From VAZQ01 sp963744275 (lineage in GTDB: Bacteria > Pseudomonadota > Alphaproteobacteria > Rhizobiales > Xanthobacteraceae), in assembly GCA_963744275.1 (NCBI GenBank), contig CAVUSX010000013.1, forward strand, positions 30,020 to 94,019: a stretch of DNA of 64,000 nt. The letters are read 5' to 3'. Below, in pieces: positions 8,739 through 17,154 of this stretch; position 1 is the first letter of the stretch; each line of letters opens with the position of its first letter. Under the pieces are notes generated by a model, which saw nothing but the letters and a program-made list of their open reading frames with translations, did not search any database and was not told the DNA's origin. The position numbers and the translations under genes are program-made.

Positions 8739-9099
8739 TCGGACCATTATCGGACTCGAGAAACTCGGGCAGCAGGGGCAGGCTGTCCCCGATCTGCCAA
8801 GCGTAAAGTCGTCATCGAGATCGAGCACCCTGCGGAAATCGCGCTCAAGAAGATGCACTATCGTCCGACGATGCTAAAGTCCCGCGATATCTTCGACATC
8901 GCGGTGGTGGATTCCATCGATCACGAAGCCTTGGTTGGCAACTTGAACGAAATCTCGGACAAAAAGAGCGCGCTGCTCCAGCATTGACCGCAAATTTCTG
9001 CAGGCCGAGGTGGCTGAGCTCGACATTCAAGAAGGTTGGGACGACCAGAAAAAGACCTGTCTCGAGACAGTGCAGTCGCTAGTCGAACTAATTCCTTGA
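8739..9099 (+). pseudogene. remnant of an AbiEii-type nucleotidyltransferase toxin
   Basis: Two overlapping reading frames carry the toxin C-terminus. Frame one (about 8805-8987) reads EIEHPAEIALKKMHYRPTML then KSRDIFDIAVVD, the PAEIxxKKxxYR...RDIFD pattern of AbiEii/AbiGii nucleotidyltransferases. It stops at TGA 8985. Frame two (8986-9099) continues as RKFLQAEVAELDIQ and ends VELIP. The N-terminal catalytic half with its GSxxxxD motif is missing. The gene is therefore both truncated and frameshifted: a dead partner of the upstream antitoxin-like gene. Confidence 0.65.
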
Positions 9100-9206
9100 A
9101 TGCACGCAGCCTCGCGCGCCGCGTCGCACGTGCGTTGCTCGACCCAGCCGCACGATTGGACGTCCCCGCAACGAAGTCGTGGCCGAGAACTCAGCAGCTT
9201 GAGTGC

Positions 9207-9281
9207 TGGCTGGGGCGCCTGGATTCGAACCAGGGGATGGCGGAATCAAAATCCGCTGCCTTACCACTTGGCTACGCCCCA
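9207..9281 (-). tRNA. tRNA-Gln (TTG)
   Basis: On the minus strand the sequence folds into a cloverleaf. The 5' end is at 9281, and a seven-pair acceptor stem is made with 9211-9217. The anticodon arm has stem GCGGA/TCCGC and loop TTTTGAT, giving anticodon TTG. The T arm is GGTTCGAATCC. The discriminator G is at 9210 and the 3' CCA is encoded at 9207-9209. U at position 1 and a G discriminator are typical of glutamine tRNA. The tRNA 3' end faces the toxin-antitoxin remnant. Confidence 0.93.
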
Positions 9282-9533
9282 AAACGCCGCGTGTGCTTTG
9301 AGCCGCGCCCGGTATAGCGGCGCCATCCGGCACGATCAATGCATTCCAGCTCAGGCATTCCGGTTCGGACGGGGCGATCGGGGCCTCGGCTGGCGCGGGC
9401 GCCCCCTGCCCGGCTCGGTTGACCCGAGGCCCCCCGCGGCTAGATTGGTTGCAACTTGGAGAACATGCTCATCGAGGCGGCCGCGGTGGCGCCGCGCCGG
9501 CCAATTCACCCCGTCAGAGCTGAGAGAAATCCC

Positions 9534-11316
9534 ATGACCTACCGGGCGCCGGTCGCCGACATCGCCTTTGCGCTCAAGCATGCGACCGGCTTTGCGCCGG
9601 CGCTGGCGCAAGGCCTCTACGGCGATCTCGCCGAGGACCTGGTGGATGCGGTTCTGGGCGAGGCCGGCCGGTTCGCGACCGACGTGCTGGCGCCGCTCAA
9701 TGTCATCGGCGACCGCCACGGCACGCCATTCCGCGACGGTGCCGTCACCACGCCGCCGGGCTGGCGGCAGGCCTACCGGGATTGGGCGGCGGCCGGCTGG
9801 AACGGGCTCGCGGCGCCCTCCCAATGGGGCGGCCAGGACTTGCCGCAGGCCATCAACGCGGCCTGCCTCGAGATGTGGAACTCGGCCTGCATGGCCTTCG
9901 GCATCGGCCCGGTGCTGACCATGGCGGGCGTCGATGCGCTGGTGCATCACGGCAGCGACACGCTCAAGCGCATCTATCTGCCCAAGCTCATATCGGGCGA
10001 ATGGATGGGCACCATGCAGCTCACCGAGCCGCAGGCCGGCTCCGACGTGGGCGCGTTGCGCAGCAAGGCCGAGCGCGCGCCCGACGGCAGCTACCGGATC
10101 ACCGGACAGAAGATCTTCATCACCTATGGGGAGCATGACTTCACCGACAACATCATTCATCTGGTGCTGGCGCGATTGCCGGACGGGCCGCCCGGCACGC
10201 GCGGCATCTCGCTCTTCCTGGTGCCCAAATTCGCCGTCAATCCGGATGGCTCGCTCGGCGCCCGCAACGACGTGCGCGCCCATTCGGTCGAGCACAAGCT
10301 CGGCATCCATGGCTCGCCCACCTGCACCATGGTGTATGGCGATCAAGGCGGCGCCACCGGTTTCCTGATCGGCGAGGAGCACCGCGGCATGGCCTGCATG
10401 TTCACCATGATGAACCAGGCGCGGCTGGCGGTCGGCCTGCAGGGCGTGGCCATCGCGGAGCGCGCCACCCAGCAGGCGCTCGCCTATGCGCGCGAGCGCC
10501 GGCAGGGCCGCGCGGCGACCGGAGCCGGCGACGGCGCGAGCCCGATCATCGCCCATCCGGACGTCAAGCGCATGCTCATGACCATGCGGGCCCTCACCCG
10601 CGCGGCGCGCGCCATCTGCTACGCGACCGCGGTCGCGCTCGACCGCGCCCGGCTCGGCGCCGACGCGGCGACCCGGCAGGCCGCGCATGAGCGCGCCTCG
10701 CTGCTCACGCCCGCCGCCAAGGCCTTCGCCACCGATATCGGCTGCGAGGTCGCCTCGCTCGGTGTCCAGGTACACGGCGGCATGGGCTATGTGGAGGAGA
10801 CCGGCGCCGCCCAGCATTTCCGCGATGCCCGCATCGCCCCCATCTATGAAGGCACCAACGGCATCCAGGCGATCGACCTGGTGGTCCGCAAGCTGCCGCT
10901 CTCCGGCGGCGCCGCCGTCAAGGCCTATATGGACGAGCTGCGCCGCACCGTCGCGGCGATCGACGCGATCAACGATCCGGCCTTCGGCTGGACCGGCGTG
11001 CGGCTTGGCGAAGCGCTCGACAGCCTGGAGCGCGCCACGCTGTGGCTGCAGGCGCGCCCGCAGCAGGACGCGGCGCTCGCCGGCGCCACGCCCTATCTGC
11101 GCCTGTTCGCGACCGCGGCCGGCGGCACGTACCTGGCCGAGGAAGCGCTGGCGGCGACGGCGATTGCCGGACGATGCCGGCGCGGAGCCGGCGGCGCGCA
11201 TCGCCATCGCCCGGTTCTTCGCCGAGAACATCGCGGTGCAGGCGCGCGGTCTCGAGCGCAGCGTGATCGAGGGCGCCGACGGCGTCCTCGACACCGATGC
11301 GGCGCTGGCCGGATAG
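9534..11316 (+). CDS. acyl-CoA dehydrogenase, DmdC-like long type (one frame break)
   Basis: A FAD-dependent enzyme of about 594 residues in the long subfamily that includes 3-methylmercaptopropionyl-CoA dehydrogenase and FadE-like proteins. Landmarks in order: LAAPSQWGGQDLP, MQLTEPQAGSDVGALRSKAE (FAD/substrate site), KIFITYGEHD, VQVHGGMGYVEETGAAQHFR, RIAPIYEGTNGIQA. The reading frame breaks near 11166: up to AEEALAATAIAG it is one frame, and DDAGAEPAARIAIARFFAEN continues in the next, ending at 11316. Restoring one base change gives a normal C-terminus, so a sequence error is likelier than real loss. Start ATG 9534 is the first methionine of the conserved region. Confidence 0.85.
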
Positions 11317-11367
11317 AGCGCCGCCTCCAATGCCTAATTCTGATGTGCCGACCGCTTGCGAAGTCCG

Positions 11368-11685
11368 CTAGGCCGGCGTTTCAGCTTTCTCGCTGAACCA
11401 TCCCTCGGTCCAAGGCTGCCGCTTCACGGGCTCGAATTCCTTGAACGTATAGCTCGCAAGCTTTGCGATCGCGAACGGCTCCTCCTCAAACATTGACTTG
11501 AGATCCGCCATCGATTTCGCGCGCGCGACCAGAAACCCGCCAACGGGCGGATTCCGTGGCCCAGAACATAGAAATAGTCCCAGGTCATAGCCCTTCTGCA
11601 GCCAAGCCCGATGCGGGGGTATGACCTCCTGGATCTTCTCGAAAGGCACGAGATACGTCGCCTCGACGATGAAGTGCTTCATCAA
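11368..11685 (-). CDS. YciI-like protein
   Basis: A 105-residue single-domain protein with the ferredoxin-like fold of the YciI family: MKHFIVEATYLVPFEKI at the start, PHRAWLQKGYDLGLFLCSGP in the middle, and a C-terminal KEFEPVKRQPW. The conserved histidine (PPHRAW) and the aspartate region (MADLKSMFEEEPFA) fit YciI-like proteins, often linked to small-molecule turnover but without a firm reaction. Its ATG overlaps the stop of the higB remnant by 4 bases. Confidence 0.8.
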   Translation of the reverse strand: MMKHFIVEATYLVPFEKIQEVIPPHRAWLQKGYDLGLFLCSGPRNPPVGGFLVARAKSMADLKSMFEEEPFAIAKLASYTFKEFEPVKRQPWTEGWFSEKAETPA

Positions 11686-11876
11686 CTTTCCCTTTGGAGC
11701 TCGAGCTCCACCGTGTTGATCCTGATCGAGTGTTGTTCCGTGCGATCGCCTGCCAAAGCCTCGAGACGGTTGCCTGGAGCGGCTCGAGGTAGCGCGATTT
11801 TCCGGCGCGCCACCTTGACCAGCTCGGCTGGAAAGCTCTTCGGACGTTCGCCGTTGATGACGGCTTCGTTTGTCAC
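11682..11876 (-). pseudogene. higB-type toxin remnant
   Basis: A 64-codon frame containing ERPKSFPAELVKVARRKIAL and APGNRLEALAGDRTEQHSIR, which are core blocks of HigB/RelE-like mRNA interferases. About 15 residues normally between these blocks (the NAATDLxDLR region) are missing, and the C-terminal catalytic strand (QWRICFRW...) is replaced by unrelated sequence. It starts at GTG 11876, 16 bases downstream of a perfect palindrome. No adjacent antitoxin remains. Probably non-functional. Confidence 0.65.
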
Positions 11877-11892
11877 GGAAGCAAGGAGAGGT

Positions 11893-11909
11893 GTATCATT
11901 GAATGATAC
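11893..11909. promoter_or_regulatory. perfect 17-bp palindrome, candidate HigA operator
   Basis: GTATCATTGAATGATAC has 8-bp arms around a single G. It lies 16 bases upstream of the start of the decayed higB frame on the minus strand. Antitoxins of the HigA type bind such palindromes to repress their own promoter. It looks like the surviving operator of a lost higBA locus; binding is inferred. Confidence 0.5.
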
Positions 11910-11914
11910 GACGA

Positions 11915-12385
11915 TCAGGCTGAGCGTGCGCTCTCAATGGGATAGGGTTCCTCCAGAGCGATGGAGCCGGTCTCCAGCAGGGACTTCAGGTTGGAGACGA
12001 TCTTCGGCCAGCCGCCGGACACCGCCGCGATGAGCTTCGAAGGGTCGCGCTCGATGGTGTGGGTGATGGAGAGCTTGACCGCCGTTCCAACGGGCTCCAG
12101 CTCCATCGTGCATTGCGACGAGCCTTCGGCCTTGAGCTCGGGCTTGTTCTGGTGCTGCCAGCGGATCACCAAGCGCCGTGGCGGCTCGGCCTCGATGATC
12201 TCGCCGGCGTCGAAGATCTGACCGTTGCTGGACACCAATTTCCACGAGGATCCCGCCGTCCACTGGCATTCGCAGTGCATGCCGAACCAGTACTGCTTCA
12301 TGAACTCGACGTCGGTCAGTGCCGACCACAGCTTCTCCGGCGTGGTGCGGATGTAGGTCACGTAGACGAAGGTCGATCTAGCCAT
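11915..12385 (-). CDS. SRPBCC (AHSA1-like) protein
   Basis: A 156-residue START/SRPBCC-fold protein similar to the C-terminal domain of activators of Hsp90 ATPase. It begins with STFVYVTYIRTTPEKLWSAL and DVEFMKQYWFGM, and has the RLVIRWQHQNKPE strand and a C-terminal helix GGWPKIVSNLKSLLETG. It probably binds a hydrophobic ligand in its cavity. It overlaps the upstream arsR-type gene by 8 bases, forming the widespread ArsR-SRPBCC pair in which the regulator controls the partner. The ligand is unknown. Confidence 0.85.
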   Translation of the reverse strand: MARSTFVYVTYIRTTPEKLWSALTDVEFMKQYWFGMHCECQWTAGSSWKLVSSNGQIFDAGEIIEAEPPRRLVIRWQHQNKPELKAEGSSQCTMELEPVGTAVKLSITHTIERDPSKLIAAVSGGWPKIVSNLKSLLETGSIALEEPYPIESARSA

Positions 12386-12710
12386 TGGCTTTCTCCATGC
12401 GTTTTTTCAGATTTGAGAGCGCCTTCAGGCGCGGTTTTTCGAACTTGGCAATCCAGCGCTCGTAGATCTCCTGCAGCGGCACTGGATTGAGGAAGTGCAG
12501 CTTTTCGCGACCGCGTCGCACCGTGGCGACCAGGTTCGCCGCCTCCAGCAGGTCCAGGTGCTGCGTCACGCCCTGCCGCGTCATGTCCAGGTGCTCGCAC
12601 AGCTCGTTGAGCGTGCGGCCGTCGTGCGCATGCAGCAGGTCCAGCAGCTTGCGCCGGCTGGGATCGGCCAGGGCCTTGAAAAGCACGTCGGTGTCGTCGC
12701 GCTCTGCCAT
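12378..12710 (-). CDS. ArsR-family transcriptional regulator
   Basis: A 110-residue winged-helix repressor. The core reads LFKALADPSRRKLLDLLHAH, LNELCEHLDMTRQGVTQHLD (recognition helix) and AANLVATVRRGREKLHFLN. It has no metal-binding cysteine pair such as CVC, which fits the non-metal ArsR subgroup coupled to SRPBCC partners. It starts at ATG 12710. The promoter just upstream has two palindromic sites placed over its core elements, so autorepression is likely. Confidence 0.9.
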   Translation of the reverse strand: MAERDDTDVLFKALADPSRRKLLDLLHAHDGRTLNELCEHLDMTRQGVTQHLDLLEAANLVATVRRGREKLHFLNPVPLQEIYERWIAKFEKPRLKALSNLKKRMEKANG

Positions 12711-12718
12711 GGTGCCAC

Positions 12719-12769
12719 ATGCAAGTCATTACTTGCCTAATAATAGGCAAGTAATGACTTGCATGTCAA
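12719..12769 (-). promoter_or_regulatory. sigma70-type promoter with two palindromic operators for the ArsR-SRPBCC operon
   Basis: On the minus strand a consensus -35 TTGACA (12764-12769) and a -10 TATTAT (12740-12745) are 18 bases apart. A 16-bp palindrome GCAAGTCATTACTTGC fills the spacer (plus-strand positions 12747-12762), and its inverted twin lies at 12721-12736, just after the -10. Together they form 21-bp inverted arms (12719-12739 and 12744-12764) around a 4-base centre. This geometry would let a repressor block polymerase twice. Operator function is inferred from position and symmetry. Confidence 0.75.
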
Positions 12770-12856
12770 GCGCTGGCTAGCCCGGCCGGCAACTCGGGCC
12801 AATCTTGACGGCTGACCCGTAGAGCGGTACATTGCCTCACATTTCGAGGCGTGCGA

Positions 12857-13153
12857 ATGATCTCCAGTTTCCGGGACGATTGGTTGCGCGCGTTCTTTGT
12901 GGACGACGTCCGCTCGCGGAACATCCCTCCGGATCTGGAGAGCCGTCTTTTTCGCAAGCTGCAGATGATCGATGACGCGACGACCGATCTCGATTTGCGC
13001 GTGCCGCCGAGCAACCACTTCGAAAAGCTGCGTGGCAAGCTGGAGGGTCTTCACTCGATTCGCGTCAACAAACAGTGGCGGCTCATCTTTCGATGGGATG
13101 GCCGTCGGGGTGAAGCATCCGGCGTCCATCTCGACGACCACAGCTATCTTTGA
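12857..13153 (+). CDS. higB: HigB-type toxin (RelE superfamily mRNA interferase)
   Basis: A 98-residue toxin. It starts at ATG 12857 (GTG 12851 is also in frame). Family blocks: MISSFRDDWLRAFFVDD, NIPPDLESRLFRKLQMIDDA, PPSNHFEKLRGKLEG, and HSIRVNKQWRLIFRWDGR with the catalytic strand. The full length and intact C-terminus contrast with the broken copy at 11682-11876. HigB toxins cleave mRNA on the ribosome and are neutralised by HigA, encoded 9 bases downstream in the reversed toxin-first order. Confidence 0.88.
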   Translation: MISSFRDDWLRAFFVDDVRSRNIPPDLESRLFRKLQMIDDATTDLDLRVPPSNHFEKLRGKLEGLHSIRVNKQWRLIFRWDGRRGEASGVHLDDHSYL

Positions 13154-13162
13154 GGACCTTCC

Positions 13163-13471
13163 ATGCTGATGACAAAGCGCAAGCCGGCAACGGTCGGAGA
13201 AATTCTGGTTCAGGAATTCATGAAGCCAATGCGCCTCACACAAGGCGCCTTGGCGGAGGCCATGGGTGTACATCGCAAGCACGTCAACGAATTGTGCAAC
13301 GACCGCCGCGCTGTAACAGCGCCGACCGCGCTCATCCTTGCACGCGTGTTCGGCAATAGTCCCGACTTCTGGCTCAACGTGCAGCGGCGAAGCGACATCT
13401 GGGAAGCGATGCACTCGCCACGCGACCGCGAGCGCATCAAGCGCGCCCGACCTATCGGGTCGGCCGCGTAA
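13163..13471 (+). CDS. higA: HigA-type antitoxin
   Basis: A 102-residue XRE-type DNA-binding antitoxin. Core: VGEILVQEFMKPMRLTQGAL, AEAMGVHRKHVNELCNDRRA (helix-turn-helix), then TALILARVFGNSPDFWLNVQ. It starts at ATG 13163 after a GAGGAC site; ATG 13169 is also possible. It follows higB closely and should neutralise it and repress the operon. Confidence 0.9.
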   Translation: MLMTKRKPATVGEILVQEFMKPMRLTQGALAEAMGVHRKHVNELCNDRRAVTAPTALILARVFGNSPDFWLNVQRRSDIWEAMHSPRDRERIKRARPIGSAA

Positions 13472-14158
13472 TCCCGATGGGCTGGCCGGTTCGCGCCATA
13501 GCGAAGCCCTCTGCGCGGGAAAGGGTGCTGCAGGCTGCTGCATGGTGTTCCAGCGAAGACTGGCGCGCCACGGTCGATGAAAGCGGGCATTGCTTGTCCG
13601 CAGTGACACTATGACGTCGGAAGCTGGCACGCTTTCCGATGGTCAGGCCCCGACGTCGCTTGACCCGGTTATGCAAATCAGCTTATTCGGGAAAATGAAA
13701 CTCGCGAATTGCGCCAATTTCACCCGGGTGGGAAGCCACGCCGGGTTTTTGTTTCGGACTTTGCTTGACGAGACCGGCGCAATTCGCAAGCCATGCTCCG
13801 CATTTGGGGGCCGCCCCCGTGGCCCAAGGTCCAGCAAATGTTCCTTGCATTGATGCGCATTGCTAGTTTCGGTCATTCGTGGCGCTTCATCGCTGGTTTC
13901 GCACACTCTGCCCAGGCGCCGCGGATTCCATTGTTGTTTACAATGAGCCATGTTGATTCTGCAGGCGAATTTCGGGCGCGAACGACCAAGAACAATGCGG
14001 CCCGCACCCATCACGCAAACAGGCCGCTTTGAGCCCGATGCTGACATCGACAAGAGCGCGCGCGGGCGGGGGCCCGGCGCGCTTTTGGCGCAACGAATTC
14101 CAGTTTCATGAGTGGAAACAGCACCCGCCCCCTTCCCGCCCCGCTTGCAAACCAATAA
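13472..14158. other. 687-base intergenic stretch, no gene recognised
   Basis: No convincing coding region was found on either strand. It contains a 12-bp inverted repeat, GCGAATTGCGCC at 13704-13715 and GGCGCAATTCGC at 13776-13787, flanking 60 bases. Parts are more AT-rich than their neighbours (around 13930-13960). It separates the toxin-antitoxin region from the deacetylase gene. Confidence 0.5.
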
Positions 14159-15097
14159 ATGTCTGTCATGTCCACTTTGTTCGTCACCCACCCGGCCTGT
14201 CTCAACCACCTGACGCCGGCCGGCCATCCGGAGCGGCCCGATCGCTTGCGCGCGGTCGAGCAGGCGCTCGAGCAGGAGCAGTTCCAGCACCTCGCCCGCA
14301 TGGAGGCGCCCGCCGCCAGCTTCGAGACCATCGGGCTCTGCCATCCGCTCGATTACGTGCGCGAGATCGAGGCGGCGACGCCCAAGCAGGGGCTGGTGCG
14401 GCTCGACGCCGACACCACCATGTCGCCCGGCAGCTTCGAGGCGGCGCTGCGCGGGGCCGGCGGCGCTACGCTGGCGGTCGACGAGGTGATCGGAAAGCGC
14501 GCCCCCAATGCGTTCGTGGCGGTGCGCCCGCCCGGCCACCATGCCGAGACCACGCGGCCGATGGGTTTCTGCCTGTTCAACAATGCGGCGATCGCCGCGC
14601 GGCATGCGCAGAAGCGGCACGGCCTGGAGCGGGTCGCGATCGTGGATTTCGACGTGCACCATGGCAACGGCTCGCAGGAGATCTTCTGGTCGGACGCGAG
14701 CGTGATGTATTGCTCGACCCACGAGATGCCGCTTTATCCCGGCACCGGCGCCGTCACCGAGCGCGGCAAGCACAACACGGTCGTCAACGCGCCGCTGCGC
14801 GCCGGCGACGACGGCCGGCAGTTCCGCGCCGCGTTCGATGAGGTCATCCTGCCGCGCCTGCGGGATTTCCGGCCCGACCTGATCGTGGTATCGGCGGGCT
14901 TCGATGCGCATATGCGCGACCCGCTCGCCAACCTCAACCTGGTCGAGGCGGATTTCGACTGGGTGACGCGCCAGATCATGGCGGTGGCCGACCAGAGCGC
15001 GCAGGGCCGCCTCGTCTCCGTGCTCGAAGGCGGCTACGACCTCGAAGCCCTGGCGCAGTCGGCGGCCGCCCACGTCACGGCGCTGATGCGGGGCTGA
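14159..15097 (+). CDS. histone deacetylase-family hydrolase
   Basis: A 312-residue zinc-dependent deacetylase (arginase/deacetylase fold), probably acting on acetylpolyamines or acetyl-lysine. Motifs: THPACLNHLTPAGHPERPDR at the N-terminus, the active-site VRPPGHHAETTRPMGFCLFN with the HH dyad, zinc-binding DFDVHHGNG, YPGTGA, and the second zinc aspartate in SAGFDAHMRDP; the C-terminus has LEGGYDLEALA. It ends 39 bases before xseB. ATG 14159 and ATG 14168 are both plausible starts. Confidence 0.9.
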   Translation: MSVMSTLFVTHPACLNHLTPAGHPERPDRLRAVEQALEQEQFQHLARMEAPAASFETIGLCHPLDYVREIEAATPKQGLVRLDADTTMSPGSFEAALRGAGGATLAVDEVIGKRAPNAFVAVRPPGHHAETTRPMGFCLFNNAAIAARHAQKRHGLERVAIVDFDVHHGNGSQEIFWSDASVMYCSTHEMPLYPGTGAVTERGKHNTVVNAPLRAGDDGRQFRAAFDEVILPRLRDFRPDLIVVSAGFDAHMRDPLANLNLVEADFDWVTRQIMAVADQSAQGRLVSVLEGGYDLEALAQSAAAHVTALMRG

Positions 15098-15136
15098 GGC
15101 AACAGAGTGCAGCGCCAGAGGCAACCGGAACCGAGC

Positions 15137-15388
15137 ATGGCCGATACCACCCATTCCGACGTCAAGCAGCTGTCCTTCGAGCGCGCCATCGAGGAGCTCG
15201 AGACGATCGTCAAGCGGCTCGAGGAGGGCAAGGTGCCGCTCGAGGAATCGGTCGCCATCTATGAGCGCGGCGAGCTGCTCAAGCGCCGCTGCGAGGAATT
15301 GCTGCGCCAGGCCGAGGCGCGGGTGGAGAAGATCACGCTCGACGCCGCCGGCAAGCCGACCGGCACCACGCCGCTCGACGTGGAGTAG
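15137..15388 (+). CDS. xseB: exodeoxyribonuclease VII small subunit
   Basis: An 83-residue helical subunit of the single-strand nuclease ExoVII. The pattern is clear: LSFERAIEELETIVKRLEEG, VPLEESVAIYERGELLKRRC, EELLRQAEARVEKI. ATG 15137 (MADTTHSDVK) is preferred to an upstream in-frame start. The next gene in the window is not dxs or ispA as in some genomes, but a convergent transporter. Confidence 0.93.
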   Translation: MADTTHSDVKQLSFERAIEELETIVKRLEEGKVPLEESVAIYERGELLKRRCEELLRQAEARVEKITLDAAGKPTGTTPLDVE

Positions 15389-15652
15389 GCCGCGACCCTG
15401 CCCTCCCGGCTGGCGGCAGGGCGATCGCATCCGATGGAGCCGCATCCTCCACTTCTCCCCGCGCGCGGGGAGAGGTCGGCGCGGAGCGCCGGGTGAGGGG
15501 GCCCCTCCGCGAGTTTGAGCTTGTGGAAACGCCCCCTCACCCGGATCGCTGCGCGATCCGACCTCTCCCCGCACGCGGGGAGAGGTGGCGAACGCGGCAC
15601 CGCTCTGCAACATCCAATCGCCCTGCGGCTGGCGGGGGACCGTCGGTTGCGA
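15389..15652. repeat. intergenic palindromic repeat cluster
   Basis: Between xseB and the convergent MFS gene lie inverted copies of a short element. The core CTCCCCGCGCGCGGGGAG is at about 15457-15474, with a second core CTCCCCGCACGCGGGGAG at about 15565-15582. The flanks GGGTGAGGGGG and CCCCCTCACCC pair with each other. It resembles the REP/RIME-type repeats found between genes in many alphaproteobacteria and may act as a bidirectional terminator. No gene is present. Confidence 0.6.
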
Positions 15653-16894
15653 TCAAGCGTTGGAAGCCCGGCCAGGCTTGAACAGCCGGCCCCTTTCCAC
15701 CACCAACACGACCCCCAGCGCGGCCAGCGCGCAGAAGAAAAATCCGTCGGCAAACGGCAGCAGCGTTCCGTCGTAGGCTTGGCCGATCATGGTGCCGATC
15801 CCGATACCGGAGAGGGTGGTGATCGACCCGTACAGCGAGGAAGCGGTGCCGGCGATATGGCCCTGCGGCTCCAACGCGAGCGCCGTGAAATTGGCGAACA
15901 TCAGCCCGAACGCGAACATCATCAGCGCCGCGAGCGCCATGAACAGTGGCAGCGGCAACATCTGGGTCTTCGCTCCCAGCAGCATGACTGCGGCCACCGC
16001 GAGGAAGCCGGTCAGGGCGCCATGTGAAATCCCCCGCATGCCGAGCCGGCCGACAAAACGGGCATTGAGAAAGCCCGCAAGGGCGATGCCGACCGCGATG
16101 GCGGCGAATGCCAGCGGGAAGTAATTTCCGAGCTGGTAGATTCCGGTGAACACCTGCTGGGAGGAGAACACGAAACCGTAAAGCGAGGCCTGCACGCCGC
16201 CGGCCGCCAGCGCATAGCCGATGGTCTGGCGGTTGGTCACCGTCTGACGGAAGGCGTCGAGCACGTCGCGGACCGCGAGCGACTTGCGCTCGGACAGCGG
16301 CAGGGTCTCCGGCATCCGGAGCGCGCTCCAGGCGAGCGTCAGCGCTCCATACAGCATCAGCACGAAGAAGATCCCGCGCCACTGCGTCAGCAGCATCACC
16401 GCCTCGCCGAGCGACGGCGCGACCACCGGCACCGCGATGAAGACCATCATCGCCAACGATATGACGCCGGCCATGCGGCGGCCGGCGTAGCAGTCGCGGA
16501 CGATCGAGGTCGCGATCACGCGGGTGGCGGAGGTGCCCAGCCCCTGCAGCACACGCGCCAGCAGCAATGTCTCGAACGACGGCGCCGAGATCGCCAGTAC
16601 GCTGGCGACGAAATACACCGTCATGCCGCCGAGCAGAGCCGGGCGGCGCCCGAAGCGGTCGGACAGAGGTCCCATCACGAATTGGCCGACCCCGAAGCCG
16701 AGCAGGAACGTCGACAACACCTCCTGTGGCCGGTTGGCCGCAGCGATGCCGAATGTCGCCCCGATATTGGGCAGCGCCGGCAGCATCATGTCCATCGCCA
16801 GCGGGTTCAAAGCCATGATCGACGCGATCACGATGACGAATTCCGTAAAGCCCATCGGCCGATGGGTCGACGAAACCCAGGCGTCGCCACTCAT
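15653..16894 (-). CDS. MFS drug-resistance exporter, Bcr/CflA type
   Basis: An inner-membrane 12-helix proton antiporter of about 413 residues. It begins MGFTEFVIVIASIMALNPLA then MDMMLPALPNIG, the Bcr/CflA opening; the loop 2-3 signature GPLSDRFGRRPALLGG and LLARVLQGLGTSATRVIA follow. Hydrophobic segments continue regularly to ALAALGVVLVVERGRLF. The start is uncertain among ATG 16912, 16894 and 16855, since none has a clear ribosome site. Efflux substrates are unknown. Confidence 0.85.
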   Translation of the reverse strand: MSGDAWVSSTHRPMGFTEFVIVIASIMALNPLAMDMMLPALPNIGATFGIAAANRPQEVLSTFLLGFGVGQFVMGPLSDRFGRRPALLGGMTVYFVASVLAISAPSFETLLLARVLQGLGTSATRVIATSIVRDCYAGRRMAGVISLAMMVFIAVPVVAPSLGEAVMLLTQWRGIFFVLMLYGALTLAWSALRMPETLPLSERKSLAVRDVLDAFRQTVTNRQTIGYALAAGGVQASLYGFVFSSQQVFTGIYQLGNYFPLAFAAIAVGIALAGFLNARFVGRLGMRGISHGALTGFLAVAAVMLLGAKTQMLPLPLFMALAALMMFAFGLMFANFTALALEPQGHIAGTASSLYGSITTLSGIGIGTMIGQAYDGTLLPFADGFFFCALAALGVVLVVERGRLFKPGRASNA

Positions 16895-17154
16895 GTGGGT
16901 CACGTGGCGCACCTTCGGGGCTCGTTTGCGTCGTACAGCCGATCTCGGGTTCTCATTGCCGGTCGCCTCGGCTTTCCTGGTTTCGGCGAAGGAGCGTCAA
17001 AGCCGGTATCGGCATGGTTCGCCAGATGGTCGAACGTCTTGCGGCGCCGGATGGGGCCGGCGCCGGTTTCAGCACGGCGACTTCGGGGGGAAACCATCAG
17101 GCCGAGACCAGGTCGACGGCCCGCCTCACGGCCACGGCCACTTCGATCCGGCCG

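Noticed and set aside
9351..11330. 659-residue minus-strand frame opposite the acyl-CoA dehydrogenase
   Set aside because: No domain or signal; the opposite strand has a clear enzyme. Similar shadows opposite phnD-phnC (5250-6857), the CHAT gene (20771-22381) and the deacetylase (13643-15613) were dropped for the same reason.
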